DNA of 64,000 bases. Origin: Nocardioides scoriae. GTDB lineage: Bacteria; Actinomycetota; Actinomycetes; Propionibacteriales; Nocardioidaceae. The stretch covers positions 3,348,001 to 3,412,000 of the forward strand of contig NZ_LT629757.1 of the NCBI RefSeq assembly GCF_900104965.1, written 5' to 3'. Position 1 is the stretch's first letter; each line of letters begins with the position of its first letter. Made by a program: the position numbers and the translations under genes. The notes below the pieces were generated by a model. It had not been told where the DNA came from. It ran no database searches and was given only the letters and a program-made list of their open reading frames with translations. Of the stretch, positions 28,381 through 36,255 are shown one piece after another.

Positions 28381-29967
28381 ATGGGACCCAACGAAGCCGC
28401 GCTGAAGAAGGCGCTCGAGGCCGAGCCCGGCGCGATGCGCCGGCAGGCCACGGCCTGGGAGCAGGCCGCGACCGACCTCCGCACGGTGTCGGAGCGGCTG
28501 CGCGCCAAGCAGGCCCAGCTCAAGGACGCCTGGCCCTCCGGAGAGGACGGCGAGGCCGCCACGGCCGCCTTCGAGGCGCTCGCCGCCCACGTCGACAGCC
28601 AGGCGGCGCGGCTCGATGAGGGCGCGCAGTCCTACCGGACCGCCGCCGAGGCGGTCAGCGACGCCCGCACCCACTACAACGCCCTGCCCGAGCCCCCGGC
28701 CGGCAGCGCCGCGCTCGGCGACGGGGCCACGCCCCGCCAGGTCGAGCACGCCGACGCCGCCCGCGACGCCGGCCAGGCCGAGCGCGAGCGCCAGGCGGGG
28801 GAGTACCTCCAGCAGATGAACCGCGGTTTCGACCAGGCGCAGGGGCAGATGAAGGAGGCGGCGCCCTTCGACTCCGGCGTCACCGGCGGTGAGACGGGGC
28901 CGAGGAGCCAGGGGTACTCCGGCAACGGTGGCGGCTCCTACTCGAGCCCCTCCTCGAGCAGCAACGGCGGCTACTCGACCAGCACGTCGGGCACCTTCGC
29001 CGGCTCCGTCGGGGCGGTGGCCATCGGCGGGCGCGGGCCGGTCCTCGGCGGCACGATCCGCCACCCGGGCGGCACCTCCGGCGGCACCTCGGGCAGCACC
29101 GACGGCACCGGCGACACCGGCGCGACCGCCGACGGCGTGCTGAGCGGGTCGGTGCCCGAGGGAGGTGCCGGCAGCAGCGGGGCGTCCGGTGGCGCCAGCG
29201 GCTCGGTCCTCGGCGGCAGCGGGGCCCTCGGCGGCGGCACCGGGACGGCCATGGGCGCCGGCGGCGCGGCTGCCATCCTCGGCGGGGGCAAGGGACTGCT
29301 CGGCAAGGTCGGCAGCGCCGGTGCGGGCGCGGCCCGGGCCGGCACGGCCGGTGGGGCCGCCGCAGCCAAGGCCTCCACGGCCCCGGCGTCGGGCCGGGCG
29401 GCCGGGAGCGCCGCGGCGGGACGCGCCGGCGCGATCGGCGGTCGGGCCGGCAGCCCCGCCCAGGGCGTGCTCGGGGGCCGCAGCTCCGGGGCGGCGGGAC
29501 AGTCCGGTGCCGCCCAGAGCGGCACGGCAGCGCGCGGCACGACCGCCCGCGGTGCCACGACGGGCGGCCAGTCCGGCCAGGCGGCCCGCTCCGGCGGGGC
29601 GACGGGTCGCTCCGCCACCGGCGGCGGTCGTCCCGGCGGGTCCGGGATGCAGGCCGGGGGCCGCAGCACGTCGACGGGCTCCTCCGGCGGTGCCGCGAAG
29701 GCCGCGCCGGGTAGCAGCGCGTCGGGGCGGCCCGGGGCGTCCGGGGCGTCCGGCAGCTCGGCCCGGGGCTCGTCCGGGAGCGCGGCCGGCCAGAAGGCGG
29801 CCGCCGGTGGCGGGCGCGGCGCCACGCCGGGCTCCACCGGGCAGTCCGGTCAGGGCGCGCGCGGCGCCCAGCGGGGTCGTGACGAGAAGCCCGACCAGCG
29901 CCAGGCGATGGTGATGGCCGAGGACTGGCTCGACGACGACGACGTCGCGCCCGACGTGCTCCAGTAG
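28381..29967 (+). CDS. Large WXG-like protein with Gly/Ala/Ser-rich tail
   Basis: This 528-aa protein has an N-terminal ~110-residue helical region that resembles a WXG100 domain with the turn W51-P-S-G, consistent with a type VII target. From about residue 155 to 500 it is extreme low complexity, rich in Gly, Ala, Ser and Thr, with many GGTSGG-, GGRSSG- and AARG-like units. A positively charged stretch (RGRDEKPDQRQ) comes next, and the protein ends in an acidic EDWLDDDDVAPDVLQ. That order of WXG-like head, disordered body and acidic W-containing tail is seen in actinobacterial ESX substrates annotated as PPE-like. It sits between the first mycosin and the second eccD. A structural or surface role is an inference. 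Confidence 0.7.
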   Translation: MGPNEAALKKALEAEPGAMRRQATAWEQAATDLRTVSERLRAKQAQLKDAWPSGEDGEAATAAFEALAAHVDSQAARLDEGAQSYRTAAEAVSDARTHYNALPEPPAGSAALGDGATPRQVEHADAARDAGQAERERQAGEYLQQMNRGFDQAQGQMKEAAPFDSGVTGGETGPRSQGYSGNGGGSYSSPSSSSNGGYSTSTSGTFAGSVGAVAIGGRGPVLGGTIRHPGGTSGGTSGSTDGTGDTGATADGVLSGSVPEGGAGSSGASGGASGSVLGGSGALGGGTGTAMGAGGAAAILGGGKGLLGKVGSAGAGAARAGTAGGAAAAKASTAPASGRAAGSAAAGRAGAIGGRAGSPAQGVLGGRSSGAAGQSGAAQSGTAARGTTARGATTGGQSGQAARSGGATGRSATGGGRPGGSGMQAGGRSTSTGSSGGAAKAAPGSSASGRPGASGASGSSARGSSGSAAGQKAAAGGGRGATPGSTGQSGQGARGAQRGRDEKPDQRQAMVMAEDWLDDDDVAPDVLQ

Positions 29968-29981
29968 GCCCACCGAGGGGG

Positions 29982-30002
29982 CCCGCCGCCGACGACGGCG
30001 GG
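29982..30002 (+). terminator. Hairpin after the Gly-rich WXG-like gene
   Basis: A 7-bp CCCGCCG/CGGCGGG stem with a 7-nt loop located 14 bp after the stop codon and followed by TCT. Confidence 0.4.
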
Positions 30003-30132
30003 TCTCCGTCACGGGTTGCGGGAGTTTCCGCCTTCCGGGCGAGCGAGCACGTTTGTACCGATATCGTCGACACGTCCTGCACCAGCCGCCGGCTCGCCGT
30101 CCCGCTGGTCCACACCGATCCGGGGGAGCTCC

Positions 30133-31500
30133 ATGACGCAGGTCGCTGCGCCCGAAGCAGGCAGCGAGGCCGGTGGCCTGCTGCGCGTCACCGTCGTCGT
30201 CGGCGACCGTCGCCACGACCTCGCCCTCCCGGGCCAGCTCCCGGTGGCCGAGCTCGTGCCCGAGCTCGCCCGCACCCTCAACCTCCTCGACGCCGAGACG
30301 GTGTACGCCGGCTACACGCTGGTCGCCTCCGACGGGCGACGCCTCGACGGCGACCTCGGGCTGGTGGCCCAGGGCGTCGACCCCGGGTCCGTGCTGACCC
30401 TGGCCGCCGGTGTCGACCAGCCCTCGCCCCGGGTCTACGACGACGTCGTCGAGGCCATGGCCGACGCGGTCGAGTCCGACCTGGCGGCGTGGGACCCGGC
30501 GACCGGACGCCGCACGGCGCTGGCAGCCGCCGGGCTGGTCCTGGCGCTGGGCGCGCTCGCGCTCGGGCTGCAGCGTCCCGACGTCGTCGCCGGTGCGGCC
30601 GCCGGGGTCTCGGCCCTGGTCCTCGTGGTCGCCGGGGTGGTGCTCTCGCGCACCCGCGCCGAGCACGAGACGGCCGTGACGCTCTCGTGGGCCGGTGTCG
30701 TGTTCGCGGCGGTCGCCGGCGTCACCGCCGCCCCCGCTGGTGCCGTCCTCGGGCTCCCCGCGGCGATCGGCGCGGGTGGTGCCCTCGCCGTCGGGCTCGT
30801 GGCCGTCTTCGGCCTCGCCGAGCACCGCGCGGCGCTGGTGCCCGCCGCGGCCGTCGGCGCGGGCCTCGGGGTCGCCAACGGCATCGTCGCCGCCACCTCG
30901 CTCGACCCGCAGGCGGTGCACACCGTGCTGCTCGTCGTGGTCGTGCTCGCCGGCAGCGCGCTGCCGTGGGTGGCGCTCTCGGCCACCACGACCCGGGTCC
31001 CCCAGGCGCAGGACCACGCCCAGCTCACCGCCGAGGCCGCACCCGTGGACGCCGGGGCGGTGCGCCGCGACGCGCGCATCGGCCACGAGGTCCTGCTCGC
31101 GGTCACCGCGACGGTCGGCCTGCTGCTCGTCCTGGTCGCTCCCATGGCGGTCTCCCTCGGCCTCACCGGCGCCCTGGTCGCCGTGTGCGCGTGCCTGGTG
31201 CTGCTGCTCCGCACCCGCCAGTACCGCGTCGGTCCCGAGGTCGTGACCGGCCTCGGCTGCGCGGTCGCCAGCTTCGCCTCGCTGTGCGTCGGCATCGTGC
31301 TGCTCCAGCGCGAGTGGCTCCCGGTGCTGGCCGTGGTGCTCGCCGTGACGGCCGTCGTGCTGCTGGTCACCACGCTGGTGCCCCGCCCCGCCTCCGTGCG
31401 CTGGGGCCGGCTCGGCGACGTCGCCGAGCTGACCGCGCTCGTGGCCATGGTGCCGCTCGCGGTCGTCGCCGTGGGCGTCGTCGCGGCGGTCACCTCGTGA
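30133..31500 (+). CDS. eccD: Type VII secretion membrane channel EccD, paralogue 2
   Basis: This 455-aa protein has an N-terminal YukD ubiquitin-like domain that is closer to textbook EccD than that of paralogue 1 (LRVTVVVGDRRHDLALPGQLPV... DPGSVLTLAAGVDQP, about residues 15-97). Eleven predicted transmembrane helices follow, split by a charged cytoplasmic loop at about 285-320 (AQDHAQLTAEAAPVDAGAVRRDARIGHE). Both EccD proteins look complete, so neither seems a remnant. In mycobacterial complexes two EccD subunits pair in each protomer; here they could form a heterodimer. A gggggag ribosome binding site precedes the ATG. Confidence 0.88.
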   Translation: MTQVAAPEAGSEAGGLLRVTVVVGDRRHDLALPGQLPVAELVPELARTLNLLDAETVYAGYTLVASDGRRLDGDLGLVAQGVDPGSVLTLAAGVDQPSPRVYDDVVEAMADAVESDLAAWDPATGRRTALAAAGLVLALGALALGLQRPDVVAGAAAGVSALVLVVAGVVLSRTRAEHETAVTLSWAGVVFAAVAGVTAAPAGAVLGLPAAIGAGGALAVGLVAVFGLAEHRAALVPAAAVGAGLGVANGIVAATSLDPQAVHTVLLVVVVLAGSALPWVALSATTTRVPQAQDHAQLTAEAAPVDAGAVRRDARIGHEVLLAVTATVGLLLVLVAPMAVSLGLTGALVAVCACLVLLLRTRQYRVGPEVVTGLGCAVASFASLCVGIVLLQREWLPVLAVVLAVTAVVLLVTTLVPRPASVRWGRLGDVAELTALVAMVPLAVVAVGVVAAVTS

Positions 31501-31561
31501 CCCGCCCGGGCCGCCGTCCCACATCGAGGGCGGCTCGCTCGACGGGCCCGCGACCCGTCCC

Positions 31562-31567
31562 TACGCT
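31562..31567 (+). promoter_or_regulatory. -10 hexamer TACGCT of the LPDTG gene
   Basis: TACGCT predicts a start near 31574 and a ~45-nt leader containing gggggag. A CACGTTTT stretch follows the hexamer; a similar CACGTTTG lies upstream of the second eccD (30048-30055). Confidence 0.35.
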
Positions 31568-31618
31568 CTGTCACGTTTTGGATCCGCACGCACCACATGA
31601 TCTGGGGGAGATCTCGAG

Positions 31619-32632
31619 ATGAAGCCACTGACCAGGGGACGGCCGCAGGCGGCCGTCCGGCCGCCCCGCGCGGCCGCCCACCGCGTCCGCCAGGGCGTCG
31701 CCGTCACGCTGATGGTCCTCGGCCTGGTGGCCGGGGCCTTCGCGGTCCCGGCGCTCGCGGCCGAGGGCGACGCCGTCGACCAGGTGTCGACGCTCGCCGA
31801 CCCGGTCGCCGACCCGCCCGCCGACACCCCGGGCGACCCGGGTGACCCGGGCGGTGGCGGCGGTGGCGGCGGTGGTGGCCTCGACGACCCCTGCACCATC
31901 CTCGACCTCGGCGTCGACAAGGAGCCGGGCATCGACGGCTGCCAGCCGCTGCCCTGCGACAACCCCAACGCGACCAACTGCCCCGACGTGGTCGAGCCCT
32001 GCACCGACGGGGTCGACTACAACGGCGCGGACCAGGACGGCTGCGGCGAGGCCCCCGACAACGGGGGCGGCACGGACCCGACGCCTCCCACGGTCGTGCC
32101 CTGCACGAGCGGCGTCGACTACAACGGCCCGACCCAGGACGGCTGCGGCCAGGCCCCCGACAACGGCGGTGGCACCGGCGGCGGTGGCACGGGCGGTGGC
32201 ACCGGCGGCGGTGGCACGGGCGGCGGCGGCACCGGCGGCGGCACGGGCGGCGGCGGCACGGGCGGTGGCACCGGTGGCGGTTCGACCGGTGGCGGCACGG
32301 GTGGCGGCTCGACGGGTGGCGGCTCGACCGGGGGCGGCACGACCGGCTCCCCGAGCTCCGGCGGCGGCCTCGGCACCGTGTCGGCGACCCCCGAGGGCAC
32401 CGTCCCCGGCGGCGAGGCGGCAGCCCCGGTCTCGGCCTGCGCCGACACCGTGATCTGCCAGTCGGCCCCGGCCGCGGCGACCACCACGTCCTCGACGGAC
32501 GGGCTGCCCGACACGGGCGCCCCGGCCGACGCCCAGGGCCTGCTGGTCCTCGGTCTCGGCCTGCTGGCCGCTGGCGCGTACGTGTCCCGGCCCCGGCGTC
32601 GCGGCGGTCGTCACCGCCTCGTGAGCGCCTGA
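31619..32632 (+). CDS. LPDTG wall-anchored protein with Cys-containing repeats and Gly linker
   Basis: This 337-aa exported protein has a signal peptide with a long basic n-region and cleavage near ALA-AE (about residue 43). A short poly-Gly stretch comes next, then a Cys-bearing region. This includes a duplicated unit reading SGVDYNGPTQDGCGQAPDN in its second copy (about 130-186). A (GGGT)n-type linker of some 60 residues (182-242) leads to a second pair of Cys and a classic sorting signal: LPDTG at 296-300, a hydrophobic helix and an Arg-rich tail. The Asp/Asn-rich duplicate could bind calcium, which I infer from composition only. The gene lies inside the type VII locus and is followed by a strong hairpin. 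The only sortase gene here is class E at 2799. Confidence 0.82.
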   Translation: MKPLTRGRPQAAVRPPRAAAHRVRQGVAVTLMVLGLVAGAFAVPALAAEGDAVDQVSTLADPVADPPADTPGDPGDPGGGGGGGGGGLDDPCTILDLGVDKEPGIDGCQPLPCDNPNATNCPDVVEPCTDGVDYNGADQDGCGEAPDNGGGTDPTPPTVVPCTSGVDYNGPTQDGCGQAPDNGGGTGGGGTGGGTGGGGTGGGGTGGGTGGGGTGGGTGGGSTGGGTGGGSTGGGSTGGGTTGSPSSGGGLGTVSATPEGTVPGGEAAAPVSACADTVICQSAPAAATTTSSTDGLPDTGAPADAQGLLVLGLGLLAAGAYVSRPRRRGGRHRLVSA

Positions 32633-32644
32633 CCCAGCACCACC

Positions 32645-32678
32645 CGGTGGTGCCGGGACCCAGGTCCCGGCACCACCG
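32645..32678 (+). terminator. Strong hairpin between the LPDTG gene and eccB
   Basis: A 16-bp perfect inverted repeat (32645-32660 with 32663-32678) around a 2-nt centre, 12 bp after the stop codon. It could terminate transcription or stabilise the 3' end of the upstream mRNA. Confidence 0.6.
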
Positions 32679-32725
32679 AGCAGCACCGGCAGCACGACCA
32701 GCACCGAGGGGAGGGCGGGAGCTCC

Positions 32726-34066
32726 GTGTCCAGCAAGCGTGACCTCGTGGAGGCACACGGCTACAACCGACGACGCCTCGTCACCGCCTTCGTCAGCGGT
32801 GCCCCGGGCGGTCGCGAGGTCGAGCCCGTGCGCTACGGCCGCACCATCATCGGCGGCATCGTCCTGGCCCTGATGATCGTGGCCGGCGCCGCGGTGAGCG
32901 GCTTCCTCCAGAAGCCGCCGCCCAAGGACTGGGACCAGGCGGGCCTGGTCATCGGCAAGGACAGCGGCTCGCGCTTCTACGCCTTCCAGGGCACGCTCTA
33001 CCCGATCATCAACATCACCTCGGCGCGGCTGCTCCTCGAGGAGGGGACCAAGCCGGTCTCCATCGCCGACGACGTCATCGCGGGCAAGAAGCCGGGCCCG
33101 ACCATCGGGATCGCCGGCGCGCCCGAGGTGCTGCCCAGCAAGGGCAGCCTCGTCGAGCAGGGCTGGACCGCCTGCACCAACAGCGCCGGCGACATCAAGG
33201 CCACCCTCGCCTCCGAGCCCGTCTCCACGCCGGCCACCGACGCCGCCCTGCTCGTGCAGGCCGACGGCAAGCGCTACCTGGTCGCGGGCGACCACCGCTA
33301 CCCGGTCGCGGGCGACCGGGCCGGGCAGAACGTGCTCCGCGCCCTCGGCCTCGACGGGGTCGAGCCGGTCGAGGTCTCGGGCCTGTGGCTGGACCTCGTC
33401 CCCGAGGGCGAGCGGCTGAGCACCGACGTGCTGCCGGGCATCGGCAAGCCGGTCCGCACGGGGATCCCCGGGCTCGACGAGGCCGGCACGCCGGTGGACG
33501 TCGACGGTCGCCACTTCGTGCTGAGCGCCGACGGGCGGCTGCTCGACACCTCGGAGTTCGCCGACCTGGTCTACCGCTCCGAGCGCCAGCCGGTCGAGAA
33601 GACGCTGACCGAGATCCAGCAGCTCGACACCGCCCAGGGCGCGCTCGGCTACCCGCGCGACTGGCCCGCGGACGCCGTCACGGCGTACGAGCAGCCCACC
33701 TCTCCGTGCGTGCGGATGGACACCGCCGACGGCGAGGCGCCCGTCGTCCAGCTGGCGACCGTCGCCGACGACTCCGCCCAGCCCACGAGCAGCGGCCTGA
33801 CCCGCGAGGTCGCCCTGCGCGGTGGCGCGGTCGTGCGGGCCACCACCGGCGGCATCCTCGACGTCGGCCCGGTCTTCCTCGTCGACGGCACCGGCACGAA
33901 GTACGCCGTGGGCAGCAAGTCCGACGGCACCGGCCTGGGCCTGCTCGGCTACTCCGACTACACGCCGCGGCCCGTGCCCGCCGCGTGGATGGACCTGTTC
34001 TCGCCCGGCCCGCAGCTGAGCGACAGCGCTGCGTCGAAGCAGCCGGTCGCCGCGGACGAGTCGTGA
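32726..34066 (+). CDS. eccB: Type VII secretion protein EccB
   Basis: This 446-aa core membrane component has a short cytoplasmic N-terminus with the family pattern (SSKRDLVEAHGYNRRRLVTAFVSGAPGGREVEP). One transmembrane helix follows at about residues 41-63, then a large extracytoplasmic domain of repeated beta modules (YPIINITSARLLL, YLVAGDHRYPV, YAVGSKSDGTGLGLLGY). It has two conserved-looking Cys in the periplasmic part (ACTNS and PCVRM). It is slightly shorter than mycobacterial EccB. The GTG start is preceded by gagggcggga. The stop overlaps the GTG of the second mycosin. Confidence 0.93.
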   Translation: MSSKRDLVEAHGYNRRRLVTAFVSGAPGGREVEPVRYGRTIIGGIVLALMIVAGAAVSGFLQKPPPKDWDQAGLVIGKDSGSRFYAFQGTLYPIINITSARLLLEEGTKPVSIADDVIAGKKPGPTIGIAGAPEVLPSKGSLVEQGWTACTNSAGDIKATLASEPVSTPATDAALLVQADGKRYLVAGDHRYPVAGDRAGQNVLRALGLDGVEPVEVSGLWLDLVPEGERLSTDVLPGIGKPVRTGIPGLDEAGTPVDVDGRHFVLSADGRLLDTSEFADLVYRSERQPVEKTLTEIQQLDTAQGALGYPRDWPADAVTAYEQPTSPCVRMDTADGEAPVVQLATVADDSAQPTSSGLTREVALRGGAVVRATTGGILDVGPVFLVDGTGTKYAVGSKSDGTGLGLLGYSDYTPRPVPAAWMDLFSPGPQLSDSAASKQPVAADES

Positions 34067-35292
34067 CCCGCCCCGGCTCCCGGCGCGCCGCGGCCGCCGT
34101 GGCCGCGCTCCTGGTCGCCGCCCCGGCGGCGGTCCTCGCCACCGCCACCCCTGCCGCTGCCGCGCAGTGCCAGGTCGGCACCACGCAGTACTACCCCGAC
34201 GTCTCGCCCACCCTGGTCCAGCTCGGGGTGCCCCAGGCGTGGACCCTGGCCAAGGGCCGCGGCGTCACGGTCGCGGTCGTCGACTCCGGCGTGAACACCG
34301 ACAACGCCCACTTCCCCGACGGGGTGGTCCTCGACGGCACGTCGTTCGTGCCCGGCGACACCACCGCCGGCCGCACCGACGTCACCGGCCACGGCACGGC
34401 CGTCGCGGGCATCATCGCCGCCCGCGGCCTGCAGGGCTCGGGGATGATCGGCGTCGCGCCCGAGGCCAGGATCCTGCCGGTCCGCGTCTTCAGCCGCACC
34501 GCCGAGGAGGCCCAGCCCGGCGACCTCGTGCTGAGCGGCAGCAGCATCGCGCAGGGCATCCGCTGGGCGGTGGAGAACGGCGCCGACGTCATCAACGTCT
34601 CGCTCAGCGCGCCCACGACCAACACCGCGGTGCCCGAGATCGAGTCGGCGCTGGCGCTGGCCCAGCGCCGCGACGTGGTGGTCGTGGCCTCGTCGGGCGA
34701 CACCACCGGCCAGGACACGACCGAGAAGCGCTACCCGGCCGCCGGCCGCGGCGTGATCGGCGTCGCGGCGACCAACGCCGAGGGCGTCGTCGACGACTAC
34801 TCCGTGCACGGGGAGTCGGTCGACGTCTCCGCCCCCGGGGCGGCGGTGCTGGTCACCTTCCACGGCAACGGCGACTGCCTCACCGGCGAGACGCCGCTGA
34901 CGAGCTGGGCCGCGCCGTACGTCGCCGGGCTGGCCGCCCAGCTCCGCGAGCGCTATCCGAAGGAGTCGGCCGAGCAGATCGCCTACCGGATCACCTCGAC
35001 GGCCGAGCGGCCCGTGGCGGGGCAGCGCGACGACGACCAGGGCTGGGGGCTGATCCGGCCCTTCGAGGCGCTCAGCACCACCCTGGACGAGCGTCGTGCC
35101 GGGCCGGCCGCGCCCGACGCCGACCAGGCGCAGGCCGTGGCCAGCCGCCCGACCGGCGCCCGTCCGATGCGGGCCACGACGGACCCGCTGGACCCGGCGC
35201 GCCGCGAGGTGCTGTGGTGGCTCATCGGCGGCGGCGGTCTCGCGGCCCTCGCGCTGGTGCTCCGGCCGCTGGTCGCCCGCGCACGCCGATAG
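34063..35292 (+). CDS. mycP: Mycosin-type subtilisin protease (second)
   Basis: This 409-aa S8 protease has a signal peptide (about residues 1-36, ending AAAAQ), a catalytic domain and a C-terminal helix (about 386-403) with basic tail. The triad is D74 in VVDSGVN, H110 in GHGTAVAG and S281 in LTSWAAPYVAG. It is closer to canonical mycosins than the first copy and has the two Cys of the N-terminal extension/loop (QCQVG and GDCLTG). The GTGA overlap with eccB means translational coupling, the usual eccB-mycP kind of linkage. This copy is therefore the likelier structural partner of the membrane complex. Confidence 0.92.
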   Translation: MTRPGSRRAAAAVAALLVAAPAAVLATATPAAAAQCQVGTTQYYPDVSPTLVQLGVPQAWTLAKGRGVTVAVVDSGVNTDNAHFPDGVVLDGTSFVPGDTTAGRTDVTGHGTAVAGIIAARGLQGSGMIGVAPEARILPVRVFSRTAEEAQPGDLVLSGSSIAQGIRWAVENGADVINVSLSAPTTNTAVPEIESALALAQRRDVVVVASSGDTTGQDTTEKRYPAAGRGVIGVAATNAEGVVDDYSVHGESVDVSAPGAAVLVTFHGNGDCLTGETPLTSWAAPYVAGLAAQLRERYPKESAEQIAYRITSTAERPVAGQRDDDQGWGLIRPFEALSTTLDERRAGPAAPDADQAQAVASRPTGARPMRATTDPLDPARREVLWWLIGGGGLAALALVLRPLVARARR

Positions 35293-35295
35293 ACT
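35290..35295 (+). promoter_or_regulatory. -10 hexamer TAGACT for purSQ
   Basis: TAGACT overlaps the stop codon of the second mycosin and predicts a ~37-nt leader with aaagga before the purS GTG. Confidence 0.4.
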
Positions 35296-35338
35296 CCTGC
35301 GCGTCCGTCCCGCACCACCCACCGCAAAGGACCGCCCC

Positions 35339-35584
35339 GTGGCCCGAGTCGTCGTCGACGTCATGCCCAAGCCCGAGATCCTCGACCCCCAGGGCAAGGC
35401 CGTGCAGGGAGCCCTGCCGCGCCTCGGCTTCTCCGGCGTGGTCGACGTCCGCCAGGGCAAGCGCTTCGAGCTCGAGGTGGAGGGCGAGGCCACCGAGGAG
35501 GTCCTCGCCGAGGTCCACCAGATGGCCGAGCTGCTGCTGTCGAACCCGGTGATCGAGGACTACGCCGTGCGGGTCGTCTCGTGA
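35339..35584 (+). CDS. purS: FGAM synthase subunit PurS
   Basis: This 81-aa small subunit bridges PurQ and PurL in the three-part formylglycinamidine synthase. The sequence is typical ([22 protein letters not shown] and [13 protein letters not shown]...NPVIEDYAV). It starts at a GTG with aaagga upstream and overlaps the purQ start by 4 bp. Confidence 0.95.
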   Translation: MARVVVDVMPKPEILDPQGKAVQGALPRLGFSGVVDVRQGKRFELEVEGEATEEVLAEVHQMAELLLSNPVIEDYAVRVVS

Positions 35585-36252
35585 GGGTCGGGGTCGTCAC
35601 CTTCCCGGGCTCGCTCGACGACGTCGACGCCCGTCGCGCCCTGCGGATCGCGGGCGCCGAGCCGGTCACGCTGTGGCACGGCGACCACGACCTGCGCGGC
35701 GTCGACGCCGTGGTGCTGCCGGGCGGGTTCTCCTACGGCGACTACCTGCGCGCCGGGGCCATCGCCCGGTTCGCGCCGGTCATGACCGAGCTCGTGGACG
35801 CGGCCCGGGGCGGCATGCCGGTGCTCGGCATCTGCAACGGCTTCCAGATCCTGTGCGAGTCCCACCTGCTGCCGGGTGCGCTGATCCGCAACGACCACCG
35901 CAAGTTCGGCTGCCTCGACCAGCGCATCGTGGTCGAGAACGCCCGCACCGCCTGGACCAGCGACTACGAGGACGGCCAGGAGGTGACGATCGTGCTCAAG
36001 AACGGCGAGGGCTCCTTCGTCGCCGACGAGCGCACCCTGGACCAGCTCGAGGATGAGGGCCGCGTCGTCGCGCGCTACGTCGGGGAGAACCCCAACGGCT
36101 CGCAGCGCTCGATCGCCGGCGTCACCAACGAGGCGGGCAACGTCGTGGGCCTGATGCCGCACCCCGAGCACGCCGTCGAGGCGCTGTGCGGACCCGGCAC
36201 CGACGGCCTGCCGTTCTTCACCAGTGTGCTGACCGCCGCGCTGGTGCGCTGA
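35581..36252 (+). CDS. purQ: FGAM synthase glutaminase subunit PurQ
   Basis: This 223-aa class I glutamine amidotransferase supplies ammonia to PurL for conversion of FGAR to FGAM. The nucleophile is C85 in GICNGFQIL, and the His-Glu pair is in [11 protein letters not shown] near the C-terminus. [18 protein letters not shown] is the conserved N-terminal half. It is coupled to purS by GTGA overlap. Its partner purL is 2.5 kb downstream, separated by two minus-strand genes and one small gene, whereas purSQL are usually contiguous. Confidence 0.96.
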   Translation: MRVGVVTFPGSLDDVDARRALRIAGAEPVTLWHGDHDLRGVDAVVLPGGFSYGDYLRAGAIARFAPVMTELVDAARGGMPVLGICNGFQILCESHLLPGALIRNDHRKFGCLDQRIVVENARTAWTSDYEDGQEVTIVLKNGEGSFVADERTLDQLEDEGRVVARYVGENPNGSQRSIAGVTNEAGNVVGLMPHPEHAVEALCGPGTDGLPFFTSVLTAALVR

Positions 36253-36255
36253 GGA

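Noticed and set aside
32165-32350. Tandem GGCGGTGGCACC-like repeats, considered as a CRISPR or minisatellite
   Set aside because: They keep a reading frame as the Gly/Thr linker of the LPDTG protein, and no spacer-repeat pattern exists.
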